DNA of 64,000 nt from Paenibacillus sp. FSL R5-0517. Lineage in GTDB: Bacteria > Bacillota > Bacilli > Paenibacillales > Paenibacillaceae. The stretch is taken from contig NZ_CP150235.1 of the NCBI RefSeq assembly GCF_037974355.1, forward strand, positions 6,634,001 to 6,698,000. The letters run 5' to 3'. This document shows, one piece after another, positions 44,001-52,806 of the stretch. The position numbers were made by a program, and so were the translations under genes. How positions within the stretch are numbered: the first letter of the stretch is position 1; every line of letters starts with the position of its first letter. Under the pieces are notes generated by a model. That model searched no databases and was not told where the DNA came from. It saw only the letters and a list, made by a program, of their open reading frames with translations.

Positions 44001-45452
44001 ATGTATTCCGATCTGCAACTGACGGAGGACCGCCCTGTATATATACAAGTCAAAGATTATATGAAGCGATTGATGCTCAAAGGTGGCCTGCAAGCCAAAC
44101 AAAAACTGCCCTCCACCCGTGAACTTAGTACACTCATGAAGGTTAGTCGTAGCACGGTTCTGCTCGCTTATGCCGAGCTTGAAGATGAAGGTCTGATCTA
44201 CGCGGTCAAAGGCAAAGGCAATTACGTTAGTGCTTCCATTGAGGCTCCTGAGGCCACAGCGAGCTGGCAACTGGACTGGAAGACGGAGGTAAGTAAGTAT
44301 GCCATCCAGGCAGAGCAGTACGATCTGATGAAGCATGGCTCCGGAGCAGAGCGCGGCAAGATATCGTTTACCAGCATAGCACCGGATGAAAAGCTATTTG
44401 ATCTGCAGAACGTGAAACGGGCTTTTCTGGATCGCATGTCACTTGAAGGCGAAGTACTGCTGAATTACGGATATGCGCAAGGATACAGACCGCTGATGAA
44501 CTATTTACTACGATATATGGAGAACAAAGGTGTTGACCTCCGTGGCAAGGACATCCTGATCACCAACGGATTCACGGAAGGTTTCGATCTGGTGCTTGGA
44601 GCGTTGCGCAAAAAAAGCGGAAAAGCGCTCTGCGAGAATCCGACGCACCACACGGCAATCAAAAACCTGAAGCTGCACCAGTTCCACCTAACCGGTGTCA
44701 ATATGGAGCCGGATGGCCTGGACTTGAAGCAGCTGGAACATGAACTTGAGGAAAGTCCATATGATCTGGCGTATCTCGTGCCCTCCTACCATAATCCAAC
44801 CGGGATTGTGACGTCTCCTGCGAAACGGGTAGAGATCATCCGGTTGATGAACAAGTATCAGGTTCCCATCATTGAGGATGGATTCAACGAAGAATTGCGC
44901 TATTCCGGTTCCCACGTATCTCCCTTGATCGCCAGCATGGGCAAGGGCAATGGACTGGTTTATCTGGGCAGCTTCTCCAAAGTCCTGTTCCCAGGTCTGC
45001 GGGTGGGTTGGGTTATTGCTGATGCGGCGCTGATTGATTATCTGGAGAGTATGAAACGGGCACGCAGCATCCATACCTCCACACTGGACCAATCGTTATT
45101 GTATCAATATCTGAGCAACGGCAATTTCGAGAAATATTTGAAGCGAGCCCGCACGGAGTATAAGCGAAAATATGAATTGGTTGTGCGTTGCCTGAAGCAA
45201 CATCTGCCAATGTGCCGGATTTCCGGTGCGGGTGGTCTGCATCTGTTCGTGCAGTTCCCGTCCGAATACAGAACCCGTGAACTGCTAGAGGCTTGTAAAG
45301 TGAAAGGTGTAACGTTCACACCAGGGGATACCTTTTATCTGGAGCCCGGTCAGGGTGTGAACACGATGCGTCTGGGTTTCTCCAGAGTGAGCGATGAGCA
45401 TATACGTAAAGGCATTCGCATCATTGGCGAGACAGCAGCTCAAATGAGATAA
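44001..45452 (+). CDS. ddlR: MocR-family PLP-dependent regulator, DdlR-like
   Basis: 483 residues from ATG 44001 (SD GAGGGAG; the longer frame from 43881 crosses the terminator). The GntR winged helix occupies about 10-75 (VYIQVKDYMKRLMLKGGLQ, KLPSTRELSTLMKVSRSTVLLAYAELEDEGLI). A class I aminotransferase fold fills the rest, with PLP-binding Lys near 327 in SFSKVLFPGLRVGW. MocR regulators use the second domain to sense PLP plus an amino acid. The gene is followed by ddl after 12 bases, and in Brevibacillus a MocR protein named DdlR activates ddl, so this name is inferred. A TATAAT at 43964-43969 may be its -10. Confidence 0.88.
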   Translation: MYSDLQLTEDRPVYIQVKDYMKRLMLKGGLQAKQKLPSTRELSTLMKVSRSTVLLAYAELEDEGLIYAVKGKGNYVSASIEAPEATASWQLDWKTEVSKYAIQAEQYDLMKHGSGAERGKISFTSIAPDEKLFDLQNVKRAFLDRMSLEGEVLLNYGYAQGYRPLMNYLLRYMENKGVDLRGKDILITNGFTEGFDLVLGALRKKSGKALCENPTHHTAIKNLKLHQFHLTGVNMEPDGLDLKQLEHELEESPYDLAYLVPSYHNPTGIVTSPAKRVEIIRLMNKYQVPIIEDGFNEELRYSGSHVSPLIASMGKGNGLVYLGSFSKVLFPGLRVGWVIADAALIDYLESMKRARSIHTSTLDQSLLYQYLSNGNFEKYLKRARTEYKRKYELVVRCLKQHLPMCRISGAGGLHLFVQFPSEYRTRELLEACKVKGVTFTPGDTFYLEPGQGVNTMRLGFSRVSDEHIRKGIRIIGETAAQMR

Positions 45453-45464
45453 GGAGGATTTCAC

Positions 45465-46385
45465 ATGAAAGTTGGCGTGATTATGGGCGGTACATCTTCA
45501 GAGCGGGATATTTCACTGCTCACCGGACAGGAGATGATTGCCAATCTGAATAGAGACAAATACGAGGTTGTGCCCATTGAACTGAATTCCAAGCGCGATC
45601 TGATCGACAAGTCAGCGGGAATCGATGTGGCACTGCTTGCCCTGCATGGCAAATACGGCGAAGACGGTACGGTTCAAGGCACACTGGAATCCCTAGGTAT
45701 TCCCTACACAGGCTGTGGTGTGCTTGCAAGCAGTGTATGCATGGATAAAGACATGTCCAAACAGCTCATGCAGCATGCAGGTGTGCTTACCGGTGAATGG
45801 TTGCGAGTGAGTCATATGGAGGAGCTGGCCTCTATTGCTGTTCAACAATTAACGTACCCCGTGGTGGTCAAACCGAATTCAGGCGGTTCCAGCATTGGTA
45901 CCCAAGTGGTGAAGGAAGCTTCCGCCCTGCCTGCTGCTGTAGAGGCTGCCCTCGCCTGGGATGACACGGTCATGATTGAACAGTATATCGAGGGTGAGGA
46001 AATCACCTGTGCCATTCTGGATGGTAAGATGCTGCCGGTGATCTCCATTCGTTCGAACGCTGCGTTTTTCGACTATTCTTCCAAATACGATGACAATGGG
46101 GCCGATGAGCAGGTTGTGCAATTGCCTGTGGACCTTCACCATCGCGTCGAAGCCACGGCCCTGGCCTGTTATCAGGTGCTAAAATGCAGCGTCTACGCTC
46201 GCGTGGATATGATGATTCGGGAAGGCATGCCTTATGTGCTTGAAGTGAACACGCTGCCGGGACTTACTCGTAACAGTCTGCTGCCCAAAAGCGCAGCTGC
46301 TGCAGGCATTTCTTTTGCAGAACTACTGGATACCATTATTGAACTTTCATTGAAGGAAAGACCCAAGGAGGATACAACATTATGA
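45465..46385 (+). CDS. ddl: D-alanine-D-alanine ligase
   Basis: Joins two D-Ala for peptidoglycan precursors. It has 306 residues, the short (DdlB) length. ATP-grasp signs: VGVIMGGTSSERDISLLTG, LHGKYGEDGTVQGTLESLGIPYTGCGVLAS, PVVVKPNSGGSSIGT, VEVNTLPGLTRNSLLPKSA. AAGGAGG overlaps the ddlR stop region. Its TGA overlaps the ATG of the following GNAT gene, so three genes form an operon. Confidence 0.96.
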   Translation: MKVGVIMGGTSSERDISLLTGQEMIANLNRDKYEVVPIELNSKRDLIDKSAGIDVALLALHGKYGEDGTVQGTLESLGIPYTGCGVLASSVCMDKDMSKQLMQHAGVLTGEWLRVSHMEELASIAVQQLTYPVVVKPNSGGSSIGTQVVKEASALPAAVEAALAWDDTVMIEQYIEGEEITCAILDGKMLPVISIRSNAAFFDYSSKYDDNGADEQVVQLPVDLHHRVEATALACYQVLKCSVYARVDMMIREGMPYVLEVNTLPGLTRNSLLPKSAAAAGISFAELLDTIIELSLKERPKEDTTL

Positions 46386-46840
46386 GCCTGGATGTGACGA
46401 TTAGACACAGCTCCCCTACCGATCTGCAAGATATGGTCATTCTGATGGACCAACTCGGTTACCCCACCACTTACGCCGAGATGGAAGAGCGTTATACCCA
46501 TATCTCTGCGGACGCAAACTTTACGACACTGGTAGCTGAGGTACGCGGACGCGTAGTTGGACTGATCGGATTACAGACGTCTTATCTGTATGAAAAGAAC
46601 GGAAGACACTGCCGTATCTTGGCCTTGGTTGTACATGACCAGTTCAGAGGTTCTGGCATCGGCCGTCAGCTCATTCTTGAAGCTGAGCAATGGGCAGCCA
46701 CGCATAACGTGGACTCCCTGTCTCTGAACAGTGCCAATCGTCCGGAACGTGAAGCTGCACATCAATTCTATCGTCAGATGGGCTTTACCGCAGGAAGCAC
46801 CGGGTTTAGCAAGAAGCCTCAGATCTTACAACACACTTAA
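46382..46840 (+). CDS. GNAT-family N-acetyltransferase
   Basis: 152 residues with a GNAT fold: IRHSSPTDLQDMVILMDQLGYPTT, LALVVHDQFRGSGIGRQLILEAEQWA (R-x-x-G-I-G pyrophosphate loop) and AAHQFYRQMGF. It overlaps ddl by 4 bases (ATGA) with AAGGAGGATACAACATT in front, so it is produced with Ddl. A link to D-Ala or cell-wall metabolism is only contextual. Confidence 0.9.
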   Translation: MSLDVTIRHSSPTDLQDMVILMDQLGYPTTYAEMEERYTHISADANFTTLVAEVRGRVVGLIGLQTSYLYEKNGRHCRILALVVHDQFRGSGIGRQLILEAEQWAATHNVDSLSLNSANRPEREAAHQFYRQMGFTAGSTGFSKKPQILQHT

Positions 46841-46867
46841 CCTGCGGATATACGCTATCTGGATGAC

Positions 46868-46919
46868 ACGAAAAAGAACGCCCCATTCAGCACATTGGCC
46901 AGTTAAGGGCGTTCTTTCG
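46868..46919 (+). terminator. Terminator after the ddlR-ddl-GNAT operon
   Basis: AAAGAACGCCC (46873-46883) pairs exactly with GGGCGTTCTTT (46907-46917). Outer ACGA/TCGT bases extend it. Confidence 0.85.
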
Positions 46920-47018
46920 TATCCGAGGTACATGGTGGAAGGAATGATTCTCCAGGTAATCTATTGGTTATTCTATGTTGAATTTTCAGGTCGAATCAGT
47001 ACCGTAACATATCTGGGA

Positions 47019-47807
47019 TCAATATTTGGCTGACTGTGCACCATCGATTGGTATAATGGCTCCGTTAATAAACGGTGCTTCGCCGGACAGCAGGAAGGCA
47101 ACGAGGCGTCCCACTTCTTTCGGTTCACCCAAGCGCTTCGCCGGATTGTCCTTCACGAACTCTCTGGATGCAGACTGCCAGTCATTCGGATTGATCTGTT
47201 TGAACGAACCGATGACCATATCTGTCAGAATTGCTCCAGGTGCTACCGCATTGATACTGATTCCGTGCTCAGCGTATTCAATCGCCGCATCTTTGGTCAT
47301 GCCAGCAACGGCATGTTTACTCGCTCCGTAGGCGATCTGGTTTGGTACAGCACGAATGCCACCGACAGAGGACGTGTTCACAATGTAGCCTTCACCCTGT
47401 TTTTTCATTACAGGCAAGACGTGCTTTAACCCGTAAAATACACCTTTCAGGTTGATGTCGATGACTTTATTGAACATCTCTGTCTCGTAGTTCTCGATCA
47501 GGTTTTGCTTGCCTTCAATGCCTGCATTGTTGAAAAATGCATCGATACGTCCAAACGCATTTACCGTATCACTAACATACTTCTTCACTGCTTCTTCGTC
47601 GGCTACGTCACCTTCAATAAGCAGGAACTCGGCATGCTTTACCTCTTCTGATATCACACGCTTGGTCTCTTCCAGCGCCTTCATGTTCACATCCACCAGG
47701 GCAAGTTTTGCCCCTTCACGCGCGACTTCCACCGCAGCTGATCGGCCAAGACCCGAACCACCACCTGTAATCAGGACTACTTTACCTGCAAATCGTTCAG
47801 ACATCAT
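47019..47807 (-). CDS. Short-chain dehydrogenase/reductase
   Basis: Classical SDR of about 262 residues: TGGGSGLGRSAAVEVA (cofactor loop), DVNMKALEE (Asp after strand 2, so NAD is likely), NNAGIEG, Ser in NTSSVGG and YGASKHA. ATG at 47807 follows GGGAGGT; upstream frame to 47879 lacks an SD. It ends in INGAIIPIDGAQSAKY. Substrate unknown. It is a single-gene unit. Confidence 0.9.
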   Translation of the reverse strand: MMSERFAGKVVLITGGGSGLGRSAAVEVAREGAKLALVDVNMKALEETKRVISEEVKHAEFLLIEGDVADEEAVKKYVSDTVNAFGRIDAFFNNAGIEGKQNLIENYETEMFNKVIDINLKGVFYGLKHVLPVMKKQGEGYIVNTSSVGGIRAVPNQIAYGASKHAVAGMTKDAAIEYAEHGISINAVAPGAILTDMVIGSFKQINPNDWQSASREFVKDNPAKRLGEPKEVGRLVAFLLSGEAPFINGAIIPIDGAQSAKY

Positions 47808-47942
47808 CCATAGACCTCCCTTTGCTGTTTTTGACATCTTCAACACATAATTACCCATTTCATCATTTGCTCTAATCAAACGGGGATCTCTTACAACCAG
47901 AAATTCAACCGGATTAGTATGCTTCTATACCCATCCAGTCAT

Positions 47943-48881
47943 TCATTTTAAGGAATTCATAGCCTCATAGGCTGCAAGTAGTTCCTCTACTTCTACTCCG
48001 TTGATCTTCATCCCAGCTACTTGACACTGTTCCAACTGAGCCCCAGATAGATCGCAATCAATAAAACGACTCCCCCCAAGATCACAATGCGCCCACTGCA
48101 TGGGCACCCGGTCAGATCCAAGATGTGTGTCCTGGAATTGAACGCCATCCAGAGCACAGAACTCAATCTTGCTATCGGTTAGGCGTAAATCAGCTAGCAA
48201 GATATTGGTCATATTTAAATTGGTAAGTTTGCTTCCACTCAGGTTGCAATCAGTGATCCGACTATTGGCCAGATTACTGGTACTGTAACGAACCCCATCT
48301 AGATTAGTCTGAACAAATTCAACCACTGATTCACCCGAATCCGTGGCTAATGTCTCATCACATGTTGGATCATAAGAAGCCGCTGATACGTTCTTCTCAT
48401 ATCCAAACTCATCCTCAGATGCATAGATTCGAACATATCCCATTTTTTCGTAAAAATGATGATTATCCAGCTGCCGACCGGAGGTCTCCAGCTTCCAGGT
48501 TTCTATATGCGGAAACTCAGCTTCAATAAGCTTCATGACTTGAGTTCCCACACCACGTCCCTGGCATATGGGGTCAATATAGATCTTATCGATCCGGGCA
48601 TGTTTTCGTCCGAGCACGTTAACACTCACTCCGCCGATAGCACATCCATCTGATTCGACAACATAATAATCCCATTCACGGATTACGTAACGATGCATTC
48701 GAACTGACGAATAATCAGGTGGACACAGATTCCTATCGATATCCTTCTCACCATCTGACCAGACCTTAATGGCATGATCAAAAACACGAGTGCACATTTC
48801 TGTAAGTACAACAGCATCATCTTGCTGCGCTCGTCGTAAGCGAATTTCAGAATGTACCTGCTTCAATTGACTTTTTTTCAT
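47943..48881 (-). CDS. GNAT acetyltransferase fused to pentapeptide repeats
   Basis: 312 residues in two parts. Residues about 10-165 are a GNAT domain (RLRRAQQDDAVVLTEMCTRVF, ARIDKIYIDPICQGRGVGTQVMKLIEAEF, HHFYEKMGYVRIY). Residues about 185-300 are pentapeptide-like repeats with every fifth residue L/I/F (NLDGVRYSTSNLANSRITDC, NLSGSKLTNLNMTNILLADL, and so on). Repeats of this kind form a right-handed beta-helix. ATG 48881 follows AGAGGTG. The fusion suggests acetylation directed by a recognition module; function unknown. Confidence 0.85.
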   Translation of the reverse strand: MKKSQLKQVHSEIRLRRAQQDDAVVLTEMCTRVFDHAIKVWSDGEKDIDRNLCPPDYSSVRMHRYVIREWDYYVVESDGCAIGGVSVNVLGRKHARIDKIYIDPICQGRGVGTQVMKLIEAEFPHIETWKLETSGRQLDNHHFYEKMGYVRIYASEDEFGYEKNVSAASYDPTCDETLATDSGESVVEFVQTNLDGVRYSTSNLANSRITDCNLSGSKLTNLNMTNILLADLRLTDSKIEFCALDGVQFQDTHLGSDRVPMQWAHCDLGGSRFIDCDLSGAQLEQCQVAGMKINGVEVEELLAAYEAMNSLK

Positions 48882-49123
48882 ATATACCACCTCTGGGGAT
48901 TTATTTAAGATGACACGACAAAGAGGAGCACCTCCAACAGAGGCACTCCCCGATCCGTTTCATCATTTCAGAAACGCCGAATCTCCTCGTAATGGGTCAA
49001 AAGGACACACGTATCCCGTTCATGTCTAACGGAATTTTTTCGGTGTTCTTTTCACGATCATTACGAGAAATCTGGCATACTCTGAAATCCCCTCTCATAC
49101 TAAGGACTACTTCAACGTCTCAT

Positions 49124-50659
49124 TTAAGGACGGTCAATGTAAATCCAGCCCGTTTCTTGTTCCTTATCTACAGTAGCTCCAAGGGATTCAGCCATAAAGC
49201 GCAGCGGCACATATGTCTTGCCATCCTTGCCTACATATGCGGATTCCACCATGGTTACTTCTTTACCAGCAACGGTTGCCTTCTTGGAACCTACGGTCAG
49301 GACAATCTCATCACCCGTGATGTCGTCAATGACAACAATTCGGTTCGAACCTTTGGTCCATTTCACTTCAGCATCCAATTCTTCAGACACGTAGCGAAGG
49401 GGAACAAATGTTGTATTCTTAACGGTGATCGCCCCGGCGTATTCATCATCCGGGAAGAGTACTACACTTTTATTCGTGATCCCAGCTTCATCTTTGAGCA
49501 ATTGATATGCAAGTGAATTGGAATCAAAATTGCGCAGCATCTGTCCAGGTGTAATATCATCCTTCATCAGATCCATAACGCCGCCCGATACATCCACTTC
49601 ATCCACTGCAACCGTTCCACCGATATTCCACTGTTCACTGTTTCCACTCACGGTTACAGCGTTCACTGGCAGATCTTCGGAGGCCGGCAGCGCTACCTTC
49701 AGTTCAAAGTTTTGCTTGCGGATATCCAGCTTGCTGTCGAGATAGAAGTCCAATTTCAGTTTGGTTTCTGTACCAAATACCGTTTTGAATTCTGGAGTCT
49801 CATTCAACAGGTTGTTCAGCTCCTGATCATAATTGACCAGCATGCTGTCCAGTCCTACTTTGATCATGGCATATAGTGAAGCAACGGCTTCATCTTTCGA
49901 TTCAGGAACGATCGAATTCAGCGTTTCATCTCCCCCGCCTTCAACCTCGTTCACAGCTTCCAGTACAGGATAGAACACATCGTACAGATCTCCAATCAGG
50001 TCTTTCAGCCCTTGCTCATCCTTCGAGACACTCGTCAGGAACGGTTTAACCATGGCAAGCATCTCTTCACCACTGATCTCCAGGTGCAGCTTGGAGAGGC
50101 TAAGTGTTTCGCCATTCACGGATTCCTGTACCGGTGTTACAGAGATATTCTTCGGATTGGACAGATGTTTCAGGACAAAAGAGAACAGTTTCGGTGAGAT
50201 TTCCTCGAGTTGTTTCTCCAGAGCCTTCGTATCCACCATTGGAAGAGCTTGTGCATCCTGGAACGTATCCAGAGATATGTACAGCGGTTTCTGGGCTCCA
50301 TCCAGATCAATCACCACTTGGGACTCATTCATGGACAGGTGGAAAGGTAACTTCGTTCCCTCCATGCTCAGTGTACCTTTGATCGATGCTGTCTTCGCAT
50401 CTTTCATTTTGGCTTGATCAATATCCAGAGATATGGAATTAATACGTTCGATCATTTCAAGGTCGTTCTCTGTCGCAAATTCCTTAGCCGGTTCTATGTT
50501 TATATTCATGGATTGTCTGGATTCACCGGACTTGATACTCGCACCATTGGCCATTGCTTTGCCAACGTCTACTCCACCCACAGCCTGACATCCTGTAAGA
50601 ACAACCATTAATAATACCAGTGGCACTGCCATCCATTGGACTAACTTCCGATTCGTAAT
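49124..50659 (-). CDS. Stalk-domain lipoprotein, apparent ATT start
   Basis: The C-terminus has two copper-amine-oxidase-like 'stalk' units (VKNTTFVPLRYVSEELDAEVKW and VGKDGKTYVPLRFMAESLGATV), common in exported Paenibacillus proteins. The rest (about 350 residues) is unassigned. The first ATG (50632) gives MAVPLVLLMVVLTGC, a lipobox without a positive n-region or SD. Nine codons upstream, ATT (50659) sits 7 bases after AAGGAGG and adds ITNRKLVQW, a proper lipoprotein n-region (Cys at 24). I therefore take ATT as start (511 residues). The GGAGGGG and frame are seen; use of ATT is inferred. Confidence 0.8.
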   Translation of the reverse strand: MTNRKLVQWMAVPLVLLMVVLTGCQAVGGVDVGKAMANGASIKSGESRQSMNINIEPAKEFATENDLEMIERINSISLDIDQAKMKDAKTASIKGTLSMEGTKLPFHLSMNESQVVIDLDGAQKPLYISLDTFQDAQALPMVDTKALEKQLEEISPKLFSFVLKHLSNPKNISVTPVQESVNGETLSLSKLHLEISGEEMLAMVKPFLTSVSKDEQGLKDLIGDLYDVFYPVLEAVNEVEGGGDETLNSIVPESKDEAVASLYAMIKVGLDSMLVNYDQELNNLLNETPEFKTVFGTETKLKLDFYLDSKLDIRKQNFELKVALPASEDLPVNAVTVSGNSEQWNIGGTVAVDEVDVSGGVMDLMKDDITPGQMLRNFDSNSLAYQLLKDEAGITNKSVVLFPDDEYAGAITVKNTTFVPLRYVSEELDAEVKWTKGSNRIVVIDDITGDEIVLTVGSKKATVAGKEVTMVESAYVGKDGKTYVPLRFMAESLGATVDKEQETGWIYIDRP

Positions 50660-50747
50660 AAGATCCCCTCCTTAGAAAAATATGATTCATTTCCATTATG
50701 AAGGTATAGGTAATTGTTGTAAACGGATACGCAAAAAATAAACCAAA

Positions 50748-50768
50748 AGGCCGGAACATGTCCGACCT
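50748..50768 (-). terminator. Terminator after the small acidic protein gene
   Basis: AGGTCGGA pairs with TCCGGCCT (one G-U) across a 5-base loop, followed on the minus strand by TTTTGGTTTATTTTTT. Confidence 0.75.
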
Positions 50769-50839
50769 CTGGTCTATCTATATTTCAACATATCGTATGT
50801 TTCGATAAAAGATCCTGCTTCATTATGCAATACTGGAAG

Positions 50840-50968
50840 TTATTCTTGATCCTGATCTTCTGCGAGTTTCTCATCCGTTTCTTCATCTTTCACAGTTGCG
50901 GGAGTCTCGAATTGATCGGGCTCGTCCTCTTGAATCGCTTTATTCTCTTCGTTCTGATCCTGTGTCAT
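50840..50968 (-). CDS. Small acidic protein of 42 residues
   Basis: ATG 50968 follows GAGGG by 8 bases. The product (MTQDQNEENKAIQEDEPDQF..., ending EDQDQE) has about a third Asp/Glu, no hydrophobic core and no Cys, so it is probably disordered and soluble. It has its own terminator and lies between a DUF1877 gene and the stalk lipoprotein. Too short for usual gene finders; no family is known to me. Confidence 0.6.
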   Translation of the reverse strand: MTQDQNEENKAIQEDEPDQFETPATVKDEETDEKLAEDQDQE

Positions 50969-51101
50969 ATCGCATTCCCTCTCTTCTACCAGATTGTCAT
51001 GTCAGCAAGGCATGAGCCTTGTGTCTATCAATAACCCGAATAGGCACAGTTCAAACCTGTCTCCGCGACGGACAACCATTTCCCATCATTTCAGTGCCCG
51101 T

Positions 51102-51569
51102 TTAGAAAACATAAAACACGATTCCGTTTCCACTTGCAGCCGTTGCCTGAAACAAGGCCTGGATATCATCCACCGTCTGGACAATCTCCTGAAATGTCTC
51201 TTCCGCATCCCAATCTTCCATGACTGGATAGACGCCCTCAGTGATCATCTGTTCCAGACTATACCGCTGCTTTAATTCATCCGGTGTGAGCTGCTCCAAC
51301 GCCATGTAAGCCTCCAGCACCTGCTCATTACTGAGTAAGAACAGATCCATATCCGAATAGTTTCCCAAGTATTGCTCACCTGCGAGAGGCACTACATAGC
51401 CCAGGGGTGGCTTCCCATCTACCAGATTGCCGTTCAGCGTGAATTGGATCATCTGCCAGGTTTTATCGATATCCAGATCAACTGCACAATCATGGACACT
51501 GATCTCCCCTGACTTGATGGATTCAACTAGCTCTTTCGTTACCACAAGATATCTTCCGGACATTCCCAT
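51102..51569 (-). CDS. DUF1877 family protein (YfbM-like)
   Basis: 155 residues matching DUF1877: DLDIDKTWQMIQFTLNG near 30-47, PLGYVVPLAG, a middle SNEQVLEAYMALEQLTPDELKQRY and the end DIQALFQATAASGNGIVFYVF. This family has a small alpha/beta fold of unknown function. It is divergent from the DUF4385 gene at 51666. The frame starts MGMSGRYLVV; the third codon ATG is an alternative start. Confidence 0.85.
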   Translation of the reverse strand: MGMSGRYLVVTKELVESIKSGEISVHDCAVDLDIDKTWQMIQFTLNGNLVDGKPPLGYVVPLAGEQYLGNYSDMDLFLLSNEQVLEAYMALEQLTPDELKQRYSLEQMITEGVYPVMEDWDAEETFQEIVQTVDDIQALFQATAASGNGIVFYVF

Positions 51570-51665
51570 ACCGTTATCCCTCCTGTGTAATTGATTCTAA
51601 TGTTCCCCATTAACCGTGCTTGTTGGTTCAGAATCGGGGTAATTCCTATCAAGGAGGTCGTATAC

Positions 51666-52130
51666 ATGAAAAAATTTGACTACAGTCTCAATTATGATGA
51701 GTTGGATCTGCGCAAACATCCTGAGCTATACACCGTAGGCCGGGGAGAGCAGGGTGTTCTCATGGTTGAGCCATACAAGGGCGAGATTCTTCCACACTGG
51801 CGATTCAAAACACCCGAGATTGCGACAGAGTCATCGGAGAAAATCTATGAGCTATTTTTGGAGTATAAGAAAAAGGGGGATTTCGTGGGTATGGATATGG
51901 CTCGCAAATTTCTCCAGATGGGCTATACACGGGCCAGACGGTATACGAATCACAAAGGCGGACGCAAATATTCGAAGGAGGATGGCTCAATCTTGCCCTA
52001 TCAGAATGATAAGGTGAAGGCAGAAGCCGCAGCCATATTCAAAGCCCAATGGGAGATTGCGAAAACGGACCCAGACTATGTGAAGATGAAGAAGGAGCAT
52101 CGGGAAAAGTATGAGTCTGATGAGGCGTAG
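51666..52130 (+). CDS. DUF4385 family protein
   Basis: 154 residues from ATG 51666 behind AAGGAGGTCGTATAC. It carries the conserved blocks of DUF4385: DELDLRKHPELYTVGRGEQG, VEPYKGEILPHWRFKTPEIA, DFVGMDMARKFLQMGYTRARRYTNHKGGRKY. The Arg/Lys/Tyr-rich centre suggests nucleic-acid or phosphate binding, but no function is known to me. Confidence 0.85.
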   Translation: MKKFDYSLNYDELDLRKHPELYTVGRGEQGVLMVEPYKGEILPHWRFKTPEIATESSEKIYELFLEYKKKGDFVGMDMARKFLQMGYTRARRYTNHKGGRKYSKEDGSILPYQNDKVKAEAAAIFKAQWEIAKTDPDYVKMKKEHREKYESDEA

Positions 52131-52269
52131 AAAAACGGGGGAACCGTAATATAGTCTCACTGATTGGATCTGTCATCTGCTCGTTGACTTATGGAAACAT
52201 ATGTATCAAAATCTAACTTGTTACTATGTAGTACCATTAATGAGTTTGAAGAACAGAGGCAATCGGAAT

Positions 52270-52806
52270 ATGACAGATCCCATCATTCATTTGAGCACCG
52301 GCCAAAATACCACGATTCATGAGTCAGGCCAGATTTACGTAACGATTCAAAGTGCTTCAGCACCTTCTGCTCTCGATGCAAGCTGTTTTATGGTCAACGA
52401 CAGGGGACAAGTTCCCTCGGACGATTATTTTGTATTTTATAACCAGAATGTTGATCCCCACCGCAGCGTTGTTCTCCAACATGCCGAGGATCTCAAGTCA
52501 TCCTTTGTGCTGGATACCCGTAAATTACGACAGGCTCCTGTAGAAAAATGCGTCTTCACCGCTACGATTGACTCCGTAGGTACGTTTGCAGATGTTCAGA
52601 AATGCCAAGCCATTGTAAGAGCAGGTTCACAACAAATTACATATAAGATTACGCAAGCTACTTCAGAAACAGCACTTATTTTCATTGAAATTTATAAGCA
52701 TCAGGACGGATTCAAGGTTCGCGCCATCGGACGCGGTTTCTTTGGAGGTTTGCAGCCTCTTGCCGAGTCGTTTGGTGTTGAAATTGACGAAAATAGATCT
52801 GCTTGA
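52270..52806 (+). CDS. TerD domain protein, N-terminal half of a split TerF-like gene
   Basis: 178 residues from ATG 52270 (GAGG 11 bases upstream). The TerD fold is seen: LSTGQNTTIHESGQIYVTIQS, DDYFVFYNQ, RKLRQAPVEKCVFTATID, and IFIEIYKHQDGFKVRAIGRGFFGGLQPLAESFGVEI near the end. TerD proteins bind calcium and belong to tellurite/stress systems. The frame ends soon after FGVEI, and the next frame carries the VWA domain that normally follows TerD in TerF. Removing one A from the run at 52790-52793 joins both frames smoothly (FGVEIDEIDLLERK). This looks like a frameshift rather than two genes. Confidence 0.75.
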   Translation: MTDPIIHLSTGQNTTIHESGQIYVTIQSASAPSALDASCFMVNDRGQVPSDDYFVFYNQNVDPHRSVVLQHAEDLKSSFVLDTRKLRQAPVEKCVFTATIDSVGTFADVQKCQAIVRAGSQQITYKITQATSETALIFIEIYKHQDGFKVRAIGRGFFGGLQPLAESFGVEIDENRSA

